DNA of 64,000 nucleotides from Bombyx mori (lineage: Eukaryota > Arthropoda > Insecta > Lepidoptera > Bombycidae). Location of the stretch: NCBI RefSeq assembly GCF_030269925.1, contig NC_085111.1:434001-498000 (forward strand), given 5' to 3'. Both the position numbers and the translations under genes were made by a program. How positions within the stretch are numbered: the first letter of the stretch is position 1; each line of letters starts with the position of its first letter. Shown in pieces: positions 29,763-41,306 of this stretch. The notes beneath the pieces were generated by a model. The model worked only from the letters and a program-made list of their open reading frames with translations. It made no database searches and was not told the DNA's origin.

Positions 29763-30038
29763 AGTTCGAGACAGCGAGCCGACGAGTCCAGACCTCTCCA
29801 AAGAAGAGGAGAGCGCCAACCGAACAAGAAAAGACTCGCTCCTACGCCCTGCGCCGGTCAAGCCACGAGGACCGTGTGAACGCCATACTGAAGCCTTCGT
29901 TATTTTCCTCGAACCAATCCCAGCACCCGTTCCGCGACAGCCACTGCGGCAATACTCGAGCCACCACGTTTCAACGAGAGTAAGAAGTCTAAAAATCACA
30001 CGTGGTGGCCGAAACCTGAGCGGTGGCCGTCCGGAATA
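29763..30038 (+). repeat. 3' LTR, downstream part
   Basis: 276 bp, identical by eye to 12752-13027. It is followed by the right 'catta' copy at 30039-30043 and then ordinary genomic DNA. Confidence 0.92.
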
Positions 30039-30043
30039 CATTA

Positions 30044-31204
30044 CATAAGGTACATTACATTTGGGTGAATACGAAGATATAACAGAAGTGCGAGTGTAGC
30101 ATGCGATAAATTTCGTACACTCTAAATAAATTGATAAAGTTTTAATCTGTGCGGTTCAGTTAACTTTACAACACTTGGCTACTTCAAATAACAGCGCTGT
30201 GTAAAAAACAGATAAGACCAGAAATGAGTAGATTAAAAGAGCCGTGGCCTTCATAATTTTGAATGAAACAAAGAAAATGTCGATGTCGATATCGATAACT
30301 GAACATTCTATCACTACGGAACGAAGCGTTGCATTGTGGGTAGCACGGCCACGACATTACGGCCGCGATTCCTACGAAATGACTTCATCTTTATTCCTCG
30401 CGCAATAACGTTCAATTCCAACTGCACCAGTAGTTAAATAGTATGCATTTGTTATTGAATGCTTGTTTACTAGTCTGTGAGTTATGTGTTTATTAAATAG
30501 TTGAATTGATGTTAGAAGGCTGAGTTTCGGTTCGGTCAGTCAAGTCCAATTTAAGTTTTTGGACATTTAGAGTTCTTGGTGTAGAGTCGCTTCAAAGGCG
30601 GAAGGTCCGTAAATAAATTATATCACTGGTACGAGCCAATGCAGTGACATTCCTCAGACATGAAATTTGTATTCATCAAGAATTGCCAGGATTAAGAAAT
30701 AATATCATGTATTAAATGCAATTCGTCTAGAATATCACCCAATAAGGGAAATTCAAGAAATACCTAAATCACACTGGTTTTAAAACATTACGTGCGTATA
30801 CGAGTTTTGAACAATAGCATTCAAGCCGTCTGTCGACGGAGAAGAATCATCAGCTTCTTCCTTCAAAGATCTTGCTTTTGTCGTTCTCTTTGTCGACAAA
30901 ATTTACATATACCGTCGCCCGGTTGGGCTTTATGCATAACAACTACTTTTATTACTTTTTTGTTTCTTTTATATTGTATCAATAGGTGAACAAGCTCACA
31001 GTCTACTTAGTCTTAAGTGCTTATTTGGCTATCAGGTTTTGGAAGTGTCTGTTTTGGTCTCGAATGCGTGTTTCCAGTACACATAAGACAGGAAAAAACA
31101 AGTAGCTTAGTGTCATTAAATATGGAAAGTTTGTTATTGATCTAATTCTTTTCATTGACGTGATGAAATGACCACACAGTCTACCTGGCTGTAATCGGTT
31201 ATCA
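30044..31204. other. No gene seen
   Basis: AT-rich flank of the BEL insertion. Short frames only, none with recognisable motifs. Confidence 0.45.
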
Positions 31205-31475
31205 TGACCCAGATGGTAAACAGTCGACGTCACCTTAAACACGTTATTTCGGTTCGTCCCGATCCACTAACGGTGCTTTTAGGTACCTCAAGCACCGGTC
31301 ACCGTTCTCGCCGAAACCGTCGCTTGCGACGAAGAGTTCGGGTGGTAAACTAACTGATAGCACACACAGCCCACTGAGTTGCTCGACGGATCTTATCAGC
31401 GGGTCGCGTTTCCAATCCGGTGGTAGATTCTGCGAAGCACTGTTTTTGTTAGGGCCAGTGTTAGCAATGCCTAAC
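31205..31475 (+). mobile_element. Diverged 3' relic of an element 1 relative
   Basis: Aligns by eye with the end of element 1 ORF2 and its 3' UTR: 'cggtgcttttaggtacctca', 'cgtcgcttgcgacgaag', then 'ggtggtagattctgcgaagc'. Many substitutions and small indels separate it from the intact copy, so it is much older. No poly(A) tail is obvious. Confidence 0.8.
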
Positions 31476-32404
31476 AATGATTCAAAGTGAGCCATGCGGT
31501 GCGCAGGTGGTAGGGAAGATGAAGAAATAGGGCCTAAACCAGAGAATATAACAGTCGTGACGTGAAGTAATATGGTCCAAGACCAAGTCTTCTCCAACGG
31601 TAAGGTCCTTAATGGTTTATCAGCTGCGAAAGGGAGCATTTCAATTGAAAATTCTGGCATGATGCAATAGCGATGCAAAATGCGTTAATTTAGATTACTT
31701 TTGCGTATTGCGCATAGGAATTGTTGCCTCTAAAGAAGCGGGGACCCGAATGTGGCGTTCGTAGGTTCCAAATAAATTTCTTTCAGTTCAGTTCTTTGGT
31801 GATCTATATTTGAAAATCCTACGCCTACAGGAAGGATTCATTGGATTCTTAAGAGGCAACCTCACAAACGTGTAAATCTAAACTATTAAATGGTTACTAT
31901 AGTTGTTGAAGATAAAAGGCGCTCGTCCAATTACAAATATCGTCCGCTGCGAGTTTACACGATTCATTTTGTTAAGCATGTTTGAAAAAAAATATTTCAA
32001 CTTTTGATTTCGTCAAATTTCCCAGGAACTTTCCAAATACCCAAAACCGTTCAATTAACGTCTCGTTCGCTCAGAACAGGAGAACTTTAATTCCTCTGCC
32101 TGCCCCATAATTGACAATGATTGATTATATCGGCACTTGACGAGATCAAAGCGCCGCGCCACGACAAGAGCCACTTCCAACAAAGACACGTCAATCGCTT
32201 GTCAAATAATCGTTCCTCGAGAGAACGACTCCTGTAGCTAACGAATTGCTCAAAGTATAATACCAAAGATTTCTTAAGTTTTATCGATCAAATATATTAT
32301 CAAAACCAAATTTATTAGAGGCCTTCTTCTACAACATTTTACTTATACTGTTGTTGAAAGGTGTAGTCGGTGCAAATCTACAATACTGTTCTGTTTTGAA
32401 GATG
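31476..32404. other. No gene seen
   Basis: AT-rich DNA without supported features. Confidence 0.4.
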
Positions 32405-32650
32405 ATTTTTTTATTGTTTAGATGGGTGGATGAGCTCACGGCTCACCTGATGTTAAATGGTTACCGGAGCTCATAGAGACCAACAACGTAAATACCACCC
32501 ACCTCGAGACATGAGTCCTAAGGTCTCAGTTTTTATAGTGTAACGGCTGCCTCACCCTTCAAACCGAAACGCATTACTGCCTTACTGCAGAAATAGACGT
32601 GGTGGTGGTACCTACCCGTGTGGACTCACAAGATATCCTACCACCAGTAA
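32405..32650 (-). mobile_element. Bm1 SINE, 5'-truncated
   Basis: Minus-oriented. The left T run is the tail, followed by the complement of 'taagcaat..', then 'gtggatgagctcacggctca', 'ttcaaaccgaaacgcattac' and 'ggtggtacctacccgtgtgg'. The tRNA-like head is absent. Confidence 0.88.
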
Positions 32651-35600
32651 AAAGTGACTCGAACTATTTAATTTGTTTTTAATTGGTGATATTCTTAGTT
32701 ACCAGCTAATTATCTTAATTAAAGTCGTTAAATGTCTGTCGGACATTATAACTGATTATGTTCCAATTCAAAATAACTTATCCGAAATCGCATGTCGTTT
32801 AGCTAACTAATGATATCACTGTAAACTCTATCCCCAGTGATAGTTCCAAGCAGAGCCACAATACTGACAAGAACCAGCGGAACCAACTCACCGGAACCTT
32901 GTCTTGCTTTTAATAGCCTGGCTTTTTGTAAATATGGGAGTGCAGAGATACACACGTGAAGAAGATGTCAAAGCTTTTCAATCGAGCCTGTAAGGAGGAA
33001 AATAAAATTGTATGTCAGGTGCTGTGCATTTGCTGGCCACTTGCAGGGCGATGGTAATCTTTCCCGATGTGGGAATTAAGGATTAATAAATCTCAGGACA
33101 AATGGAAAAATTAAACGTATTACTAAGCCAAGCCTAGGTACTTAACGTTTAACTGTGGGTCCTTTTTTTGCCAAAGTGTACTGTCAGGCTACTCATTAAC
33201 CAAATTCGTCCCCCGCCTACCTGAACGACCCACATTTTTCTTTCAAATAGTCACATAAGAGCAGATTGCTAGCTTATTTTAAGGTCGTAGAGATGGTACG
33301 TTTTTCGATTTTTCCTAATAATAATATTTATCAGAATAAATGGTATATTTAAATATTATCCAAAAATGGTAATGACTGATACAGTAAATTTGTATTTCTT
33401 GAAATCAATTTTTAGCTTTTTTTCTGTGAAGATTAGTAGAGACGAGCATACACTATTTGACGAATGAAATGTTTTCATAGTAAGCTGTATGTAGATGAAG
33501 TCTGGCGTCGATAGCGGGTGACGTGGTGCTGTCAATGGGCATAGCAGTAAGAAGACGCACAAACCTTTAAGCTGTGTACTTTTCGTCAAGCCCTGTAATA
33601 ACTAGAAGGCTTAAGTATAGTTGCTTAGATTTCCATAAAAATATTAAAACAGTTGATTACAAAATAGCCATCGATACAAATTCGATTTACGATAAAACTG
33701 ACATCACTAAATCAAGGGCGTTCTGTGCGGGCTTAATTAGAGTCATCCAAAGAGGGCTCTGTCCTCACTGAACGTGACCCTCATACAGAGAAGGAGGGTC
33801 GAAAGGACATATTTACGCTTTCAGTTGAATTTTTTTCAGACTGCTAACCCCAATGTCATTGGATGTTAACGAGTGAAGTTTGATAACATAATTCAATTTG
33901 CTGACATTTGATGAATGTTACTGGCTATGTGCTGTTTTTCTCAATTATTCTTTCAACGTGGCATTTATTTGTAAAATGAGTATTTATATAAAAAATTAAC
34001 TCTTGTCTTAAAAATGTTAGCCAATTTTCAATAAAACGTTAAAGAATCTATCAGAATAAAAATGAATCCACTTCGAAACGTGCCAATGTTGCTAAAATAG
34101 TAATGCAACTTTAGGTTTGGCGTAGTCGATAAAAATATTAACATACAAGTGCCTTTTAGTGCCTACCAAATTATACACATATTTTTATCGCAAAAGTATG
34201 AAAAGGGATTTTTGTCTTTATAAAATTTGATAAAAAAATTCAAAGCCATAAGTAATGTAATGGCTTTTGCGAATATATCTCTCATATTTTCACAAAAACC
34301 GTTTTTCAGTGAATGATCGTAATAAATCAGTTTTGTCTAGAGTTTAATTGAACATCGCTACACTCTGCGGGGTCGGTGAGCTCGGCTTATTAAGACCTCT
34401 GTAGACAGGTGACTGCTGGGCGCAGACGTGTGCCAATTACTTATTGAAAACTAGCAAATAATTTTATATACGAGTACATGTTGATAACAATTCATTTAAT
34501 GCATGGTAATTGTTATTAACTTATTATTATTATTTTTTAAAGTAGCAAACAGTTTGAAAATGACCTTCATCGCATCGCAGTCAGAGAAACCTACGACAAT
34601 GACATTCTACTGTGCTTCTCTTCAGGGGATGCTTGTGCGCAACCAGAAGCTACGACATTCTCAGATCCTTCACTTCCACTGTAGAAATCTGTTTTATCTC
34701 GTCTATTATCTCGTCTCTTCTAAACTATATCCTAGTTTCTCTTTTTTTATCAGTGATGTGGCATATTGTAAGGTCGCGTAGGTTTGCTTTGTATATTCTT
34801 GCACCATGCTATTTGCGTATGTCTGCCGTGTGTTCATGCGCTGATCAGTAGTGGAACCAATCTATCCCAATACTATTAAGACTACATATCTGATGGTGAG
34901 CGCAGCGTCTGCTTTGGGATATCCATGGTCTTCAACAATCACTCAGCATAAGGTGGACAGGGGGCTCATTTTTCCATATGCTTTAATAAAAAGTGCTAGT
35001 AAATAAATAAATAAACTTCATCAGTATTCGTACTTCTTCAAAGTATATTCGTACGACTTTCAGAAAAACTACAAATTCGGTGGTCAGTACTGGATAATAA
35101 TTCTTCGAATGATAGCACAGATTAAGCTGTTATACTCTAGGAACTACCTAAATTCAAAGACTTTATCCGTTAATGCAGATGTATCATTCATATCCCATTC
35201 ACTATGACATTATAGTTGACTTAGAGTTAAAACTGACTGACAATATTATCGAGCGGTAGAAAATTCTGGTCGCACGAATAGGATCGGCGCTGTGTCGTGC
35301 AGGCGCCGTCGTTTCACTGTCGCGGAGTCCACTTGGTGTCAGCCCAAGCTATCTGTTACTCTGACAACGAGCGACAATGGCTCTAATAATCGAAGGCAGC
35401 TTGTTACAGCTTCAAGGCGCATTGATACCTGACCCAGTTGAGGAGTGGCCGCACCCGCACCCTCGTTTTAATTACCGCAGACTCCCCTCCTCGGCCATGT
35501 TGGCCGACACTTGACCTGTTCTCAACTAGGGCTGACACTCATCGGAATGTTAAAACGGTAATGAATACTCGTCGGCCGACTAGGGGTAAAAGAGTAGCTT

Positions 35601-36537
35601 AGAACTTATTAGATAAAAATTATTTTCTTGCTTAAGTGACACTAACAATTTTAATAGAATTAATATGCTAACTGGTGCCAACACACACTTTGTTAACAAA
35701 CATTTTTTTAAAAGTAAAGTAAACTAAAAAAACTACTGTACCTTTTTTGAGTCGATATCTCTAAAGATTGCCATATTTTTGGTCGAAGAGTGACGAGCAT
35801 ACGATTAACTGATGGGAAGTGGTTATGCTATAATAGTTATAGAGGCTATAGTTATCACGTATTACGTGGGTGTTTCCAGAGACCTATACCTGTAACAACA
35901 GTTCTGGGTTCTGAAATACCTAAACATCGTTTAAAGAAAATATGCCAAAAGGGCATTCTAAGATTTCATATTTAGAGGTAGTAAGCGCCACTGGAAACGT
36001 GATATATCACTAGCCTTCCCAAAACGTTCCCAAATTTAAATTATAATAGGAAAACTGTATCAACCCTATAACCACATCCAACCAACTACTGTCGGTGAAA
36101 TCAAAGAAAGCTCGCACTTTGATACAAATACAGACCTCAGTCGCGACTCGTCAAGGTCTCCGATTTATAACTGAACCGTTCTGACCCGGCCACAGTGGTG
36201 CCAAGCCTCTGTTTTTATCGATTTGTGTATGGAACTGCCCCTCTTATCTTCCGAATCCAGGTACTCGTCTAGTTTTGGCAATCCAGATGCCATTCACTAG
36301 ATGAATACGCCTTAACACTTCGCTAGTATAAGACATAAAAAATTAAATTGTCAACTTCACATTGTCAAGTTGATTTGTGATCCCGCAAATTTTATTAAGC
36401 TTATTTGTGGTCTGGTTTTAATTCGCTGCCAAAATATAAGAATTTATATCGTTGGAAACAGACAAGTTTTACCTAATTCAATGTTAATACGAACTATCCA
36501 CACAAGATATTTTTGGAACGAAGTTCCTTATGGGACG
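32651..36537. other. No gene supported; one GC-raised patch
   Basis: Mostly AT-rich, unassigned DNA, including tail-like 'agtaaataaataaataaac' near 35005. A GC-raised stretch at about 35280-35520 contains a 44-codon ATG frame from 35384 without recognisable motifs. Confidence 0.4.
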
Positions 36538-36549
36538 ATGCGGAGGGAT

Positions 36550-36670
36550 TTTTTTTTTTTTTTTCGGGTAGAGGGCCGAACCTCCTACGAGGTCCCCGCG
36601 CCTAGGGGGCGCGCGGGGTATGTGAGACTTAACGATCTGCAGGTGTTGAGAGCAGATCGCGGGCCCAACA
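36550..36670 (-). mobile_element. Very short LINE 3' end with target duplication
   Basis: 121-bp minus-strand insert with a T run at the left (its poly(A) tail) and GC-rich 3' UTR sequence. It is flanked by a perfect 12-bp duplication 'atgcggagggat' (36538-36549 and 36671-36682). A strongly 5'-truncated retroposed copy; the parent family is not among the intact elements of this window. Confidence 0.75.
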
Positions 36671-36722
36671 ATGCGGAGGGATACCCTAACCGAGAAAAAA
36701 CGTCCGTAACGTAAGATTTTTA

Positions 36723-36872
36723 TTAGTAATGCACACAGTATACGACTTAACTTTGTAATAACGTACAAATTAGTAATGCACACACAAAATGTACGACTTA
36801 ACTTTGTAATAACGTACAAATTAGTAATGCACACACAAAATGTACGACTTAACTTTGTAATAACGTACAAAA
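36723..36872. repeat. Three-copy tandem repeat, 51-bp unit
   Basis: Units start 'ttagtaatgcacacac' at 36723, 36770 and 36821. The first unit is 47 bp and the next two are 51 bp and nearly identical, indicating recent duplication. Non-coding; the antisense frame happens to be open because the unit is a multiple of three. Confidence 0.9.
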
Positions 36873-37292
36873 AATATTTTATTTTATTTTTGTCAATAAA
36901 AAAATCATAATAAAAAATATATACCCGAATAATTATTTTCTTTATACCTCGAATAGAACTTAAAATTAATATTTTTATAATAAGGAACTTCGTTCCTATC
37001 CAGTGTCCCACGACATCACACGTTTTATTTTTATTGTCTGGTATTTTTATTGCCCATGAAGCTATAAGTATTACGATATTAGGACAATTAGAGGACCACC
37101 TTTTCTTGGTCACATCTAAAATGGTTCCGAATTTTCTATTCAAAGAGTCAACATCATCGAAAGTTTGTTTGTTTCATTAGTATTGGCGTAAACACAAAAG
37201 TAGTGTATAGCAATGTGTGTGCATTAGCAGTAATTGTTAATTAAAATTATCAGAAAATCACAAGAATTACGACACAACAAGCTCCAACTCCT

Positions 37293-37326
37293 CTACAACA
37301 CAACACAACACAGCACAACACAAACA
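37293..37326. repeat. ACAAC-type simple repeat
   Basis: Run of 'acaacacaacacaacacag'-like units. Low complexity. Confidence 0.7.
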
Positions 37327-37996
37327 ACGAACAGCTCACGGCTGTATAAGAAACGTAGGAACTGAAAACTTTATCCATTTTTACCGTTAATAATGGCGAA
37401 GCATCCTTATCTCGCTCGGGAACCGTAAACCCGTAGTGTTTTAGATGAATCACGCTACACAATAGACGAAGAAAGTACATTATCCGATGGGGAGGGGGCG
37501 ATGGGGGGTCGCTACCTGAAAAATCCATTGAAAAGCTCCCGAGCTAAGGACAAAAGCCCTGTGTACAATTAAGCTAAATGTTTTAGATAAGTGCGAAAAT
37601 TTATCATTCACGAAACGAAAAAGAGAGCTTTTTAAAATCGTTGATTGTTTCGCGAAGTTTATTCAGAACGAAGCTTTTGTAAGGATCTTGGGATTAGGAA
37701 ATGATTTTTTCATTGTTATCTTGTTCGTTAATGTAAACCATAAAGTGATAAGCACATTACTAGATAACAATTTTATTCGTTATTTTGTGATGGTATAATG
37801 AATTTACTCACTGGTGGCAAGGTGTCTTGTAAGCACCACCCGTGTGGCTCCCTGCCTATGGATTTCGGTAACCACTTAGCAAGAGGCTGTGAGATCTTTC
37901 ATTAGTCTGTGGTTAGCTATTTATTGTTCGTATTCGCGGAATATTTTCACTCCGAATATACAAAAATTAAATACACCATTTTAACAATATATATAA

Positions 37997-38190
37997 CTAA
38001 CGACCCGCCCTCGCTTCGCTTTGGAAACTGTGATTTATTATTGATTTCTCCACTATTTAATGGATGTTATTAAACATATGAACCTTCCGCTTCAATCACT
38101 CTATCTATTAAAAAAACCGCACTAAAATCTTGCGTAGTTTTAAAGATTTGAGTATACATAGGGACAGAGAAAGCGACTTTGTTTTAGTGA
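37997..38190 (-). mobile_element. Helitron-like non-autonomous relic
   Basis: The minus strand ends 'cgaagcgaagcgagggcggg' then 'tcgttag', the GC-rich 3' end shared with the copies at 39374 and 57226. Upstream on that strand is 'ctttctctgtccctatg', common in lepidopteran interspersed elements. The usual CTAG end is changed to TTAG. Confidence 0.55.
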
Positions 38191-38867
38191 TGTGTACAAT
38201 ATTAAAATGTAAACCAAAAGTAAAGTAAACAACGCTAGGCACTAGAAGATACGAATTAAAACTAAAATTATGTTTTTACATTCAACTTAAATCGACGCGC
38301 GCCAATCTTGTTGTATGACGTCACGGGACACCTGCGCGTTCGGGAACTCCGATCGCGACCGATGACGCCCGAGTGCGACCGAATGTTGCACGCTACAAGT
38401 CTAAGGAATAAAAAGTATTACTCAAAAGTTGAATATCAAAAGAATGAATGCCATTACTATTACACACAATCGGTACTATGTGTACACGTGGTGTCTGTGG
38501 ATTTCGCAATACAATTGATAACGGTGGGAGCTTTTGTGCCTATCAACTTTGATAAAAACAGGGTTAAAAAGGGATACAATTATTAACAACGTACGACACG
38601 ACTCAAACGATAATTCAAACCCTCAGATATTCGACAAATGACTTCCCATAAAGTTTCAGTAAATCAAATTAGCTGTCAAATGTCACCGACTGGCATCACA
38701 TTGACATGCGTGACGTCATAGCCTTAGCCGTAATTTGTGCTCAGCGAACTCTAGGCGGAAATTGATTTATGTGCGTCGCCTATTATTGCAGCGTAGACTG
38801 AACAAATGACACAGTACCTTTATTAGGAGATGTTCAGCTCTGCATCGACTACGAAATTAAACTCTAG

Positions 38868-39046
38868 TTTTTTTCTTATTGCTTAGATGGGTGGACGAGC
38901 TCACAGCCCAGCCCACCTGGTGTTAAGTGTTTACTGAAGCCCATAAACATCTACAACGTAAATGCGCCGTAACGTAAATCACGGCAGAAATAGGCAAGGT
39001 GGTGGACCTACCCCTGCGTACTCACAAGAGATCTTACCACCAGTAG
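38868..39046 (-). mobile_element. Bm1 SINE, internally deleted
   Basis: Minus-oriented tail and body ('attgcttagatgggtggacg', 'acaacgtaaatgcgcc', 'cacggcagaaataggcaagg') with about 90 bp missing in the middle and no tRNA-like head. Confidence 0.85.
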
Positions 39047-39373
39047 TAACTTTATATAACGTGTGGCCCAAGAGTAAGTTGCAGGTTGTAGATAACAGAT
39101 TTGCTGGAATCATACATGTCATGAAGTATTGTATATTGAAACAATCTACTTACCTAAAGGTATGTATTATTGAAATATTATCAATACCATGCCTGCCACT
39201 AAAGAGTTGAGTTCCTTTATCAAAAGCTAATTTTATTATTGCACGATGAACGATATATCATCATTCCTGCTTCAAAAAGCGACTACACGAGAAGTCTTAG
39301 AACTAAAAACATTAAATTAGACGTACATTCACGAGTGACGATGGTTGGAAGCGTACAGTTAACACATTTCTTT

Positions 39374-39579
39374 TCTATACTAATATTATAAAGAGGAAAG
39401 ATTTGTTTGTTTGTTTGTTTCGAATAGGCTCCGAAACTACTGGACGGATTTGAAAAATTCTTTTTCCATTAGAAGCCGACATTGTCCCTGATGAACATAG
39501 GCTACATTTTTAAATATATATATATTTTTTTTCATGTGTGTTTTAATGTTTCCGAAGCGAAGCGAGGGCGGGTCGCTAG
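39374..39579 (+). mobile_element. Small Helitron-like element
   Basis: Starts TCTATACTAATATTATAAAG and ends 'gcgagggcgggtcgCTAG' followed by T. That fits Helitron ends (5' TC, 3' CTRR, insertion before T) with a GC-rich, hairpin-capable segment just inside. About 206 bp, non-coding. The 'gtttgtttgtttgttt' and 'actggacggattt' pieces are typical of Lep1-like lepidopteran copies. Confidence 0.7.
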
Positions 39580-39854
39580 TACACAATAAGTTGGTAAACG
39601 TATTTTACTCACACACGAACGGATTTAATTAAATAAAAAAATACTGTGTCTGTCTTTAAATACACTACGTACATCAAATGAAGGGTGAAACCTAATGAAT
39701 ATTCAAGTCCAGTTAGACATTGTCAGCATGAGGTCACAGCGCTTTAATGATGGGGTAGTTTGTTTACCAACTTAATGCACCGTAGTCAGTCTGATACGCA
39801 TGATATCACAAGCGCAAAAGAAAAAATGTGTGTAAACATAAATTAGACACCTCA

Positions 39855-39985
39855 TCATAATTCCCCTGCCCTTCTCCCAATTACCTGGGGTCGGCGCAAC
39901 ATGTTTTCTCCTTTCATACTTCTCTATCATGTACAATTTCTTCGCTCACTTCCCTCTTACACATACCATCTTTCACATAAATTGG
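39855..39985 (-). mobile_element. Probable RTE-type LINE 3' end
   Basis: 'cctggggtcggcgcaacatg' resembles the 'aggtggggtcggcacag' tail of the better preserved RTE fragment at 59444, in the same orientation. No coding part is readable. Confidence 0.45.
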
Positions 39986-40129
39986 ACACCTATTTTCATT
40001 AAAATATAAAGCTTTAAACAGACTATTTATTTAAACGTATTTTTAGTTAGTTGTTAATATCTGACTGCAATAAGAAAATTAATATTTTAAATCTTTGATA
40101 AATTAATAATTTTATTTGTACATCTATAT

Positions 40130-40483
40130 CAGGGGTGGCCAGCCGGTAGATCGCGATCGACCGGTCGATCGTGGCAACACAAAAAATATAAATACATAGA
40201 ACAGACTGCGCAACGTAATCACGAATTGCTACGCGCATCATCTTCCTCGTGCATCATTAGTTAATGACTATTACGTCACATTATTTATTCTCTCTTCCAC
40301 ACAATAGTTCTCTTTTATTATATAATTTCAGGTTTATTTTAATCTTTTTAATAAAAGAAAATATGCTGCTTATTTGTATACTGAACTACATTTTTTCATT
40401 ATATTTCAAGAAATGTCATTGATAGATCGCAGTGTTTCGTCAGTGGACAGTGGATCTTGGTTCTCACCAAGTTGGCACCCCTG
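40130..40483. mobile_element. hAT-type MITE
   Basis: 354 bp between imperfect inverted ends: left CAGGGGTGGCCAGC, complement of the right CAGGGGTGCCAACT. An 8-bp duplication flanks it (atctatat at 40122-40129, acctatat at 40484-40491, one mismatch). The size of the duplication and the CAGGGG ends point to hAT. Near the left end is a small palindrome-rich piece, 'gatcgcgatcgaccggtcga'. No transposase is encoded. Confidence 0.8.
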
Positions 40484-41015
40484 ACCTATATAGTACAAGT
40501 AGATTTATGAGGCGATATTTTTATCATTTTGAATCGTGTATCGCGTAGAACAGACTTGAATAAAACCCTAAATCGCTTTAGCAACGATAACAATAATCCC
40601 TGTAGGAAACACAAGTTCTCAACAACTAAAAGAATCAGATCTTTGCGTCGCCCTCGATCTTCCGAGCCAAACCGCCGAAAGTATTTTCCTGTGCATTAAG
40701 TTTCAACAACAAGCACGTTGCCAATATCATGACCTATGTACACATTCGGCAAAAATCATTTAAGGAACACCAAAAATAACGTAAATCACAAAGAACTATT
40801 TTCGATTCGAAGATTTATTTCGAGTCTAACCCAGTTTCGTACTAGTTCACAGTGAGCCCGTGGCGGGTTACGTAAGACGGCTCCCGACACCGGCCGGGTA
40901 TCTGTCACGATCAAAGAACATCAAACAGTATAGAAGAAGGCATACGAAATACCCTGACAACTCAATGGACTATTTTAAGCGTAACAACAGTCGCAATAAT
41001 TTAATTTATTTATTA

Positions 41016-41306
41016 CTAGCTGACCCGGCAGACTTTGTAGTGCCTCAATCGATAAATAAAAGACCTAAAATTTTGTATAAAATAAACTTAAAACAAACAA
41101 AAGGAATCCGTCCGACGGGAGACACATCAAAGGGAAAACAAAATTGTTATTTTTATTTAATTCCGAACATTTTCATAATTTATCTACCTTTGAAACCTTC
41201 TCTGGACTTCCACAAATAATTCAAGACCAAAATTAGCCAAATCGGTTCAGCCGTTCTCGAGTTTTAGCGAGACTAACGAACAGCAATTCATTTTTATATA
41301 TAGAGA
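41016..41306 (-). mobile_element. Small Helitron-like element, family copy A
   Basis: On the minus strand it starts TCTCTATATATAAAAATG after an A and ends 'cgggtcagCTAG' before a T. 291 bp. The same family in the opposite orientation lies at 55338-55627. Non-coding; the open frame through it is incidental. Confidence 0.7.

Larger units (their letters stand above)
6909..30038 (+). mobile_element. BEL/Pao LTR retrotransposon carrying three nested LINEs
   Basis: Two 801-bp LTRs start TGTTCGCGACGG and end CCGTCCGGAATA, each split by a LINE at the same point. A 5-bp 'catta' duplication flanks the whole (6904-6908 and 30039-30043). Between the LTRs are a primer-binding site, a gag-pol frame with BEL/Pao-type RT, RNase H and integrase, and a purine-rich tract abutting the 3' LTR. 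Removing the three guests leaves about 6.65 kb. By eye the LTRs differ at one base (T at 6995 against A at 22099), so the insertion is young and the guests are younger still. BEL/Pao rests on the PBS type and on RNase H/integrase motifs; the exact family name is not known to me. Confidence 0.92.

Noticed and set aside
6909..30038. An endogenous retrovirus with env gene
   Set aside because: No frame between integrase and the 3' LTR; the pol stop lies inside the LTR. Plain BEL/Pao retrotransposon.
36723..36872. CRISPR-like spaced repeats
   Set aside because: The units are contiguous without unique spacers; a minisatellite in eukaryotic DNA.
36484..37143. 219-codon minus frame with repeated NLYVITKLSRTFCVCIT-like units
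   Set aside because: Caused by the 51-bp tandem repeat, whose unit is a multiple of three; it crosses a LINE insertion and poly(T).
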